64,000 nucleotides of DNA from Streptococcus cuniculipharyngis (GTDB taxonomy: Bacteria > Bacillota > Bacilli > Lactobacillales > Streptococcaceae). Positions 10,793 to 17,900 of this stretch are shown in pieces. Under the pieces are notes generated by a model. That model did not search any database. It worked only from the letters and a program-made list of their open reading frames with translations, and was not told the origin of the DNA. Every line of letters starts with the position of its first letter. The first letter of the stretch is position 1. The translations under genes and the position numbers were made by a program. The stretch covers positions 558,001 to 622,000 of the forward strand of contig NZ_VOHL01000001.1 of assembly GCF_007859195.1 (NCBI RefSeq), read 5' to 3'.

Positions 10793-10798
10793 ATTATA
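10793..10798 (-). promoter_or_regulatory. Candidate -10 of the lysR-lspA-rluD operon
   Basis: A perfect TATAAT lies about 35 nt upstream of the lysR start, with no strong -35. It lets the operon be expressed without readthrough from rpmA. Confidence 0.5.
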
Positions 10799-10832
10799 AC
10801 AAAATTTTAGCTATTAAGCCGAAAAATTGCAC

Positions 10833-10859
10833 AAAAAAACACTAGGCAAGGCTAGTGTT
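10833..10859 (-). terminator. Original rpmA terminator, now stranded outside attL
   Basis: An AACACTAG / CTAGTGTT hairpin plus a minus-strand T-tract lies 6 bp beyond the attL repeat. In an unoccupied chromosome it would directly follow the rpmA stop codon. Confidence 0.75.
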
Positions 10860-10865
10860 TACGAA

Positions 10866-10897
10866 TTATTTAGCGATTGGGTAAACAGATACTTGTT
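10866..10897. repeat. attL core, 32-bp direct repeat
   Basis: This stretch is identical to 52534-52565, the last 32 bp of rpmA including its stop. It marks the left end of the prophage. Confidence 0.92.
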
Positions 10898-11000
10898 GTA
10901 TATAATAAAAGAAAACTATTTTATAATAATCTTGCAAACCTTAATAAATCAACAGTTTAACTTCTAAAAGATTCCTCCAAAATACCATATTCAATAATTA

Positions 11001-11021
11001 TGGGTATCATTTTGGGTATCA
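11001..11021 (+). promoter_or_regulatory. Candidate integrase arm sites, left end
   Basis: Two direct copies of TGGGTATCA at 11001-11009 and 11013-11021 (12-bp phase). The same doublet with the same phase occurs at the right end (52453-52473). Confidence 0.55.
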
Positions 11022-11053
11022 AAAAAGCCCTCTGGATTTCTCCAAAGGACTTA
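11021..11053 (-). terminator. Terminator downstream of the nuclease-like gene
   Basis: On the minus strand an AGTCCTTTGGA / TCCAGAGGGCT stem is followed by six Ts. The sequence closely resembles the endolysin terminator near 11971, so the two may have arisen by duplication. Confidence 0.75.
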
Positions 11054-11147
11054 ATCTGAAATACAATGATAGCGGTTGGGCGGCGTATCCAACATCTCAG
11101 GTACTCTTGCGAGTGCGTCAGGAGCCTTTCTGACCTCATTATCATTT

Positions 11148-11651
11148 TTATAGCCACTTGATACCCGTAATTTTTGTTTTTCTAACCTTGTTATATTTTT
11201 GAGCTAGTGACCGATGTAAGGTTATCAACCGATAATAACCCTCTTTTGATTTTCTCAAGCCCAAAACAGTGACATGACGCCTATTTCCCTCAAAGAAAAC
11301 CAAATCAAGGTTCATCGTGTTTCTTGATAAATCCTTGCGAATAAGACAATACTCCGTAGCTTGTCTGATAAACACATCCGCAATAAAAGGATAAAGCTCA
11401 ACCCTTTGTTTTACCTCACGAAAGTTCGGTAATTTACTGAATTTTTCTAAACAAAAAATTCCACTTTCAATCTGCTCTAAGGTTTGACTAGCATAATCGC
11501 TTGTTAACTTATGCAAACCAAAAAGATGATGTAAATCCGTCGCCTGAAATGTGACAATCAACTGAGCCAAATCTTTATAGTTGGTTGAAACTTGACAAGT
11601 TTTCCCAACAAAATGTTCCCGATAATCACTGACAAGCTTTTTTAGTTCCAC
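11148..11651 (-). CDS. Predicted PBECR4-type nuclease-like protein, lysogenic-conversion position
   Basis: The protein resembles the PBECR4 family (phage Barnase-EndoU-colicin-RelE-like), with the F-ATDLHHLFGLHKL block near residues 32-46 and EVKQRVELYPFIADV later. The fold is a predicted RNase; activity is inference. I chose the GTG at 11651 because GGAG lies six bases before it, giving 167 residues. An ATG at 11663 has no SD. It lies between endolysin and attL, where temperate streptococcal phages carry cargo genes. A structured RNA with its own promoter and terminator precedes it. No partner antitoxin protein is encoded nearby. Confidence 0.6.
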   Translation of the reverse strand: MELKKLVSDYREHFVGKTCQVSTNYKDLAQLIVTFQATDLHHLFGLHKLTSDYASQTLEQIESGIFCLEKFSKLPNFREVKQRVELYPFIADVFIRQATEYCLIRKDLSRNTMNLDLVFFEGNRRHVTVLGLRKSKEGYYRLITLHRSLAQKYNKVRKTKITGIKWL

Positions 11652-11670
11652 AATCAACTCCATGACAAAA

Positions 11671-11900
11671 TAAAAAAGCACTGAGCAGGTTTCGACCCCT
11701 GCTAGGTCAACGATTAGTGAGGGGTAAATCACTAACTCCCCTTAGTGCTTCTTAGGCTTATCACCAGGGAACAGTTTTTTAGCTCTGCCAAGCCGCATAG
11801 TGTGCTTCAACTATACGTCTATGTCACCATAGATAAGTGAGTAGATTTAACGACTGATAGGTCGGAACAGAGGAAAGGGCTAATTTTACCGTTCTTGTTC
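11671..11900 (-). ncRNA. Structured non-coding leader or small RNA upstream of the nuclease-like gene
   Basis: About 230 nt lie between a promoter-like site and a hairpin with a T-tract, with no good coding frame. The 3' 75 nt (11676-11750) close with a 7-bp stem AAGCACT / AGTGCTT followed by Us. Inside are an 8-bp stem GTTAGTGA / TCACTAAT, an AGCAGG / CCTGCT stem-loop containing GGTCGAAA, and a GGGG / CCCC pairing that competes with or knots the first stem. Further upstream a GGCTT / AAGCC pairing is possible. It may be an attenuator or an RNA partner of the nuclease. I recognise no Rfam family. Confidence 0.5.
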
Positions 11901-11906
11901 ATCCAT

Positions 11907-11936
11907 ATTGTCTCATATCGTATCATCTTTTGTCAA
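11907..11936 (-). promoter_or_regulatory. Promoter for the non-coding RNA / nuclease unit
   Basis: Perfect -35 TTGACA, 18-bp spacer, GACAAT on the minus strand. It gives the unit expression independent of the late lysis operon, whose terminator lies just upstream. Confidence 0.5.
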
Positions 11937-11961
11937 GATAAAGCCGATAAAACCCGATTAA

Positions 11962-11998
11962 AACAAAAAAAGCCCTTTGGAGAAATCCAAAGGACTTG
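11962..11998 (-). terminator. Late-operon terminator after the endolysin
   Basis: An AGTCCTTTGGAT / TCCAAAGGGCT stem followed by seven Ts on the minus strand begins a few bases after the endolysin stop. Confidence 0.85.
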
Positions 11999-12002
11999 AG
12001 TT

Positions 12003-13199
12003 TTATAATCGTTTCACATAAGTCAAAGCAATCCACCCTGCGCCACTCTTGAGCTTGCCCCACTCATGGCCATCTGCCGTCTTGGTTTCGGTAATGGTAT
12101 AAACACCCATCTTGGCCACCCCACTTTTGGCAGCCGACAGGCTCGGAGCTTTTCTAACATTTAGGTCCTTGACCACCACCTTGACACGGAAACTCCCTGA
12201 TTGGGCAACTGTTTCACTTTTTGCAAGACTTGCCCCCTTAGCCACCTCTTGAGCCATGCGGACGAGCTTGTCAAGGTCAATGTCACCTGGACAGGCTGTC
12301 GCACTAATGGACTGATGCGGCACGATATGGTTACGGTCAATGGGAATACCATACCGCTGGCAAATATCCGCAATCAACTTGGCCGAATTACGATAGGTTG
12401 CTTCCGAAATGGTCCAGTTAGGGGCTCCGCTATTGTTGAGGTGCTCAATCCCGATACTACGTTGGTTGGTCGGATAATCGCCCGCATGATAAGCGACAGA
12501 CTCCTCACCGACACAGCCCCAAATCTTGTCATCAGCCACTTGGTAGTGGGCAGATGTTCCCACACCAGTTGCCACATACCAGGTCCGCCGTGCTGCCTCG
12601 TCGGATGTTCCCGCATTATGATGGATGACAATCAGATTGACCCGAGCACGGTTGTTATCGGCATTCATGACATTAGGGTCAACATGGGTCACCAAGCCAG
12701 AAAAGAGGTCGCCATTGACCCGCTTGGTCGGAATCCCCAAGCCTTGTTTTCCTTTCTGATAGCTTGACTTGAGCCTAAAGGCTGTTGGGTACAGGGCTGA
12801 ATAGGGCAACTTGGCCAGATTAAAGGAAGACCCACCATTGGCATGACGGTATTTTCCCTCTTGATTTTGCCCAAGGAAAAGCCCCCAGCCATTGCCTGCG
12901 TCACTATCAAAAACCGCAATATGAGAATAAGGGGTGGACTGACTGACCTTAAAAACCACCACATCGCCAGCCCCTAGGCTATTGATGGGCACCTCGTCAA
13001 AATAGGTCAGCGTGCCATTGGTCTGCCGCTGCTCCCAGATGTCCTTGACATAGCCAGACACCGTGCAGTTGGCATAGGGCACACCGACATACTGGCACCA
13101 CTTGGCATAGCCATCCCAACACTGCCAACCAAAAGAGCCATCCAGGTCAAAGCCCTTGTCCAGCACCTCACTTTTGAATGCTTGATAGGTCATTCTCAC
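12003..13199 (-). CDS. Phage endolysin: CHAP-like domain, amidase_2 domain and SH3b cell-wall-binding domain
   Basis: The 398-residue peptidoglycan hydrolase releases virions. Residues about 1-145 look CHAP-like, with the Cys in FGWQCWDGYAKWC and the His in YSHIAVFDSD. Residues about 185-325 are a zinc amidase_2 domain: VIHHNAG, SAHYQVAD, SIGIEHLN, HQSISATACPGD. Residues about 340-398 form an SH3_5-type domain (LNVRKAPSLSA, GWIALTYVKRL). There is no signal peptide, so export depends on the holin. The start could be the second Met two codons on. It overlaps the holin gene by 4 bp. Confidence 0.93.
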   Translation of the reverse strand: MRMTYQAFKSEVLDKGFDLDGSFGWQCWDGYAKWCQYVGVPYANCTVSGYVKDIWEQRQTNGTLTYFDEVPINSLGAGDVVVFKVSQSTPYSHIAVFDSDAGNGWGLFLGQNQEGKYRHANGGSSFNLAKLPYSALYPTAFRLKSSYQKGKQGLGIPTKRVNGDLFSGLVTHVDPNVMNADNNRARVNLIVIHHNAGTSDEAARRTWYVATGVGTSAHYQVADDKIWGCVGEESVAYHAGDYPTNQRSIGIEHLNNSGAPNWTISEATYRNSAKLIADICQRYGIPIDRNHIVPHQSISATACPGDIDLDKLVRMAQEVAKGASLAKSETVAQSGSFRVKVVVKDLNVRKAPSLSAAKSGVAKMGVYTITETKTADGHEWGKLKSGAGWIALTYVKRL

Positions 13200-13528
13200 T
13201 CCTCCTTCCAGCTTTGACGCAACTGCCTAACCGCACTCTCCAAAAAGAGAGCCAATTCTTGGTCCGTCATGCTAATCTTGTATTTCTCCAGCTCACCCTG
13301 AGCCAGTCCCAAGGCACGGTTTAGCTTGGCCTGCCCCTTGATGGTCTGGTCCTGACTCATTTGTTCCACCGCATTAACGGCATTCTTGGCGATAATCTCA
13401 ACGATTTTAACCAATTTTTCCCCACCCTTGGCCAGTAAATAACGCTTGATGGCCTGCACCAAGGATAGGGCCAACCCTGTCAAGACAGACAAAAAGCCTG
13501 CCATCATCAATTCTTGAACACTTGTCAT
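13196..13528 (-). CDS. Phage holin, LLH family
   Basis: The 110-residue protein has one N-terminal hydrophobic segment (about residues 8-28) and a long amphipathic C-terminal helical tail (VKIVEIIAKNAVNAVEQ), as in LLH-type holins. It permeabilises the membrane so the endolysin can act. It sits directly before the endolysin with 4-bp overlaps on both sides, giving the order 13525 gene-holin-lysin. Confidence 0.85.
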   Translation of the reverse strand: MTSVQELMMAGFLSVLTGLALSLVQAIKRYLLAKGGEKLVKIVEIIAKNAVNAVEQMSQDQTIKGQAKLNRALGLAQGELEKYKISMTDQELALFLESAVRQLRQSWKEE

Positions 13529-13953
13529 TCCTCTACCTCCTTAATGGTTAGTTGCTTAAAATCATCATAGAGCCTGTCAATATAGCCATTACCACCCAGA
13601 GCCTTGTAATTACTATGCATCCGGGTGATAAAGGCAAACTCCTCACTGGTCGTATAACCCCGCTTGAAGGCAAGATTGATGTCTTTTTTCAAGCGATTGT
13701 ACATGACAATGAGGTGGCTCTCATCGTGCAGGTCCAGCTTGTCATTGACCTGCTTGACCTCCTTGTTGTTGAGCTGGCCAATCTCCTGCACCACATTGAC
13801 ATCACTGCGGATAGCACCCAGCTCACCCTTCAACTCCTCAAAACGAGCCTTGCCCACACTCTCATTGGTCGAGGCCTTATAGCCAAAAAAGGCTGTCGCA
13901 ATCATCCCAACAGTGGGGGCATAGTTAGAAATGATATCTAAAATGGTCACCAT
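13525..13953 (-). CDS. Phage lysis-module protein with N-terminal membrane segment
   Basis: From the ATG at 13953 the product has 142 residues. A hydrophobic segment (IISNYAPTVGMIATAFFGY) is followed by a charged coiled-coil region. This resembles XhlA-like or second holin components, but I do not recognise a specific family. SD GGGTGAT. Its stop overlaps the holin start by 4 bp. Confidence 0.6.
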   Translation of the reverse strand: MVTILDIISNYAPTVGMIATAFFGYKASTNESVGKARFEELKGELGAIRSDVNVVQEIGQLNNKEVKQVNDKLDLHDESHLIVMYNRLKKDINLAFKRGYTTSEEFAFITRMHSNYKALGGNGYIDRLYDDFKQLTIKEVEE

Positions 13954-13954
13954 A

Positions 13955-14131
13955 TCACCCTTTCTCATCTCGCTTAGGGCTATAATTGACCACCTTGTCA
14001 TCAGCCAATTCCGGATAACCCATCAATTCCAGCTGGGCCTTGACCTTCTTTTTGAACACCCGAGGGACATCCTTAAAAGAAAAATCAAACTTCTCATCCA
14101 CAATATTCATCGCCATTAACATTACCATCAT
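13955..14131 (-). CDS. Small phage tail/lysis-junction protein
   Basis: 58 residues from the ATG at 14131, chosen because GGAG ends a few bases upstream and the previous gene stops at 14136. The N-terminus is Met-rich and the body is basic (DVPRVFKKKVKAQLELMGYPELADD). Similar short proteins occur between tail-fibre and holin genes of streptococcal phages. Function unknown. Confidence 0.65.
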   Translation of the reverse strand: MMVMLMAMNIVDEKFDFSFKDVPRVFKKKVKAQLELMGYPELADDKVVNYSPKRDEKG

Positions 14132-14135
14132 CTTC

Positions 14136-14684
14136 TTACTCCGTTTCTTCATCTGTGTGATCGGTAGGACTGTCGCTACCGCCGACTTGCTCATCACTGC
14201 CAGTTGTCGCCAAACTTGTTTCATCGTCTTCATCCTTTTCTGCACCAGCATAAAACTCATTCACCATCTCCATCACCGAACCATTGAGAATCACAAACTT
14301 CTCCTCAATGAGTTGGAAACGCTGATTGCGTTCTGCCTCAGCCAGACCTAGACGCTCTTCCAAAGCTTTCTGTGAGCCCTGCATCTCATCAAACAAGGCC
14401 TTGGCCTCCGTCATAAAAGCCTTGACCCTAGCAGTTGTTGCTTCCAGCTCATCAATTTTCTGCACCGACTCAGCCATGGCACGGTCGGCAAACTCCGACT
14501 TAAAATAAGCCTCACGAGCCAAATCCACCAAGTCCATCTCACCCTTAGCTGTCTGATCTCCCAAGAGCTTCTCTGAAAAGGTCGCATAACCCCCACTAGT
14601 CGCAGACAGAGTCACCACCGTATGCGTGATAACCCCCATGTCATTATAGACAGGGTACTTCCCCTCTAGCTTCCAACTCCTCAT
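14136..14684 (-). CDS. Phage baseplate-proximal protein with coiled coil
   Basis: 182 residues. The N-terminus (MRSWKLEGKYPVYNDMGVITHTVVTLSA) is followed by a predicted coiled coil (about 60-130) and an acidic Ser/Thr/Glu tail. The location between the Tal-type spike and the lysis genes is conserved in streptococcal siphophages, where such genes are usually annotated as hypothetical (DUF1366-like; tentative). It overlaps the 14681 gene by 4 bp. Confidence 0.65.
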   Translation of the reverse strand: MRSWKLEGKYPVYNDMGVITHTVVTLSATSGGYATFSEKLLGDQTAKGEMDLVDLAREAYFKSEFADRAMAESVQKIDELEATTARVKAFMTEAKALFDEMQGSQKALEERLGLAEAERNQRFQLIEEKFVILNGSVMEMVNEFYAGAEKDEDDETSLATTGSDEQVGGSDSPTDHTDEETE

Positions 14685-14890
14685 GCTTGTCCTCCCTTAT
14701 CTGTTTCAGCCGGTTGTGTTCTCTCATCAAGCAGAGCTTCCAGCTCATTCACTCGTGCTTGAAGTGATTCATTAAGCGACCTTACCTCTCTTAACTGAAT
14801 CTCCCATAAATACTTGGTGGCTAGCTCATCAGCCAGACGACTAGTCAAGTCCTGAATCGCCAACCGCAACGCCTGATTAACCTCTTCCAT
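14681..14890 (-). CDS. Small coiled-coil phage protein
   Basis: 69 residues, almost all helical and charged (LRLAIQDLTSRLADELATKY, LQARVNELEALLDE), a short coiled coil. It follows the tail-spike gene by 13 bp with SD AAAGGAG and overlaps the next gene. Possibly a spike-associated oligomerisation protein; not recognised by name. Confidence 0.7.
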   Translation of the reverse strand: MEEVNQALRLAIQDLTSRLADELATKYLWEIQLREVRSLNESLQARVNELEALLDERTQPAETDKGGQA

Positions 14891-14903
14891 CCGCTACTCC
14901 TTT

Positions 14904-17900
14904 CTATCTCATTCTATCTGCCCAGCCATTAACACCACTGTAGCCAATTTTATTAGCCAAATCTTTTAACATCATGGCCAACCGTTCCCCACCAATAATG
15001 ATTTGATTGGCATAAATGTCCTCCCCATGGATGGTCTTGAACTTATTGCCCTCAGCCCCCAAATGGTGACGACGGCCATTGTCATTACGTGGGTAAAAGC
15101 GCAAATCATGACTGCCACTATAAGTCTCCAAAATCCAAGGTGACCGAGTGCTTCCCGTTGCCGCATCCTGAAAAACAATTCGGTCGCCAATCACGTCAAT
15201 CATATCGGCCATATCAGCCTGACGCCCATTATTGACCCGCATGTTCCAAATCCTAAAACCAGCAAAACCACCGTCCTCAACACTCTCAATCCCATTACGA
15301 TTGGACCCGATAATGGTCTGATTAGATTCAAAACTATCCTGCCATTGTCCGGTCTGGTTGAAGTGACCCGTCGCAAACTTGATAAACTGATTGCCATAGC
15401 CCGGAACTGCCCGCCTCATGGCTGGATTTTCAGTGAAAAAGTTAAGGGCACCCTCATTTAAATCCATCATCATGGCACCATTTTGAGCCGCTATGGTTTT
15501 TCCTTTTAACCAATCAATTAAAGCATATTCAATTTTGGAACGAATAAAACTCGCATCAAGACCAACCAGTTGATTGACATTAAGATTGACAATATCCACA
15601 TTAGCCGCATTCAGTTGACCTGTCCTAATTTTACCAGCATCAAGATCAGCAATTTTAGCTGACGTAATCACCCCATCTTGAATATAAGTCTGGCCTGTAA
15701 TTTGAACAAGCTGACCATCAATTTTTACAGAGCCATCACGATTTAGATTCAGTTGATTGAGGATGGTCCCTGAACTGGTCAAATTCCGTATCGCATAAGA
15801 CCCAGCTAAATGACTGGTTTGCGTACTCACCGCCTGCAAGGCCGTCTCCCCATCTTCTGGCGCAGGCCGATAGTCCGTCAACAGGGCCCCATTTTCCAAC
15901 TGAGGTCTTGCCACTACCACTTCCTGACCCGTCACCAAGTACAGATAAGCAATACTACAACGCCCAGCTTCACGATTCTGGGCCGAAAAACTGAGGCGCT
16001 CCCAACCGCCTTTCAGCGTCACAGTGGGCGATACCCCCGTTTGAGAATTACTGCTTGACCAATAGGCCTGTAGCCTCACTTGAGTCCCCTTTTGCCCATT
16101 GACCCAGTAAGACATTGTCCAAGGGCCCTCAGTGACAAAACAAGCGTCTTGAGCAATACCAGCTCCCTGACCAACCAACCTTATCCCTGACACCAGCTCA
16201 TTGCCTGGAAAATCGAGAATTGTCATCTGTTCTGAACGCCCAGACCCCGAATGCCTAAAGGTGCCACTCTCCCAAGTCCCAGAGCCCTTTCTCATCTGAC
16301 TAGACCCCCGTACCCAGTTTCGTCCACCGACCGACAGATTCTCCACCCTGGTCACCAAGCCATTAGCCGTCTGCACCACCTGACTCAGTGACTGTCCCTG
16401 CTCAGCAATGGTTCTCGTATGACTATCCACCGTGTCTCTAACCTCATGAAATTTACTGGTGGTTACCAGCTCCTTGTAGCTAGGCTCCCAAACCGACAAG
16501 GGAATATTCCCCTTGGTCAAGGTCGCCCATGCAGCGCTACCACGCCCATCAGTCTCAATCGTGAAGAAAGAAACCACGTCACCAGCATTGAGCCGCTTGG
16601 TCAAGGTAAAGGTCGCCGTCCAAGCATCAATTCGCTGATGGTAGGCCAAGTCCACCCACTGCCAGCTATCACTAGCATGTCTCCGCAGACCAAAATTCAG
16701 CCGACTATTATCACTTCGCCACCACCTCGTCGTGATGGTGTAGGTGGAGCCTACATACATCGGCTCACTGATGACAAAGTCCTTCTGATGAAGATTGGTC
16801 CAGCCAGCTCCACTATCTACCAAGAGATTACCAGAACTTTCCAGAGGGATTTTCCCCTCCACCTGACTGATTCTTGCCGTCATGCCCCGCTCAGATTGCT
16901 CAATGCTGTGAGACACAATGCCAGTCACATCCGCCCGTGACAGTTTGGTCTCAATCTTGCCGGCCATGGTCTGGATAGAACTTTCCGCAGTCGTCAGCCG
17001 CTGACTAGCACGGTCAAAGTCTGTCTGGGCCACCTTGGTCCTCACCGCATTGCCCAAAACCGTCAAGTCCGTCTGGGTTTGACTAACCGTCCGCTGCAAA
17101 CCATCCGTCACCGTCTTATCAGCCTTGAGCAAAATCGCAGAGCTGGTTTGACGAATAGCGGTTTCCTGACGATCTACCGTCTGCTTGACACGGTCAAAGT
17201 CCGTCTGAGCCACCTTGGCACTCACTTCGCCAACTAACTGCCGAATTTGGGTTTCCGCAGTCGAAAGCCCTTGTTCTGAGGCAGTGACTTTCCTAGAGAG
17301 TTGCTCAATCCCACTAACCGTTTGACTCAGTTTGGTTTCAGCTGTCGTCAAGCGTCCTGTAACTTGGTCAAAATCTGTCTGTGAGACCTTACCTTCCAAG
17401 CCCTTAGCCGTCAGTCTCAACTCTGACTGAGCCTGGCTAACTTGCCGAATCAAATCATCCGTCGTCACTTGATCAGCTTTCAGCTGAATCTGATCTCTGG
17501 TCTGTTGGATAAGGGTTTCCTGACGATTAACCAAGCGCTTAGTTTGGTCAAAATCTTTTTGCGACACCTTTGAACTCACGTCACCGATTAACTGCCTGAT
17601 TTGCGTTTCCGCCGTTGACATTTTCCTCTCGGATGCCACGATTTGACTAGACAATTGTTCAACCCCTTTGGCCGTTTGACGAATCGTCGTTTTCAGGGAT
17701 TCCACCTCAGTCAAGCCATCTTCTGGTGCCGGTCCCGCATCCGTCAAAACCGCCCCCTTAACCAACTCAACTCGCCGAAAAGAAACAGAGCCAACCTCAC
17801 TATACCCAAGAATAATCCGCCGATGACTAAAGTCGCTATTAGGTTTTAGGGTAAAAGTCAGCTCATAGCGTTCCCAAGAACTCGTCACATCAACCCGCTT

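Noticed and set aside
10957-11157. 66-residue frame next to attL
   Set aside because: No SD, overlaps candidate arm sites and a terminator, and has unlikely composition.
11676-11750. A 75-nt element with a 7-bp acceptor-like stem as a tRNA gene
   Set aside because: No anticodon arm forms, the D-loop signature is missing, the T-loop is irregular, and the 3' side runs into a T-tract; kept as a structured RNA instead.
11148-11936. Classical type III toxin-antitoxin (ToxIN/CptIN)
   Set aside because: No tandem RNA repeats are seen and the protein does not resemble ToxN; only the layout is similar.
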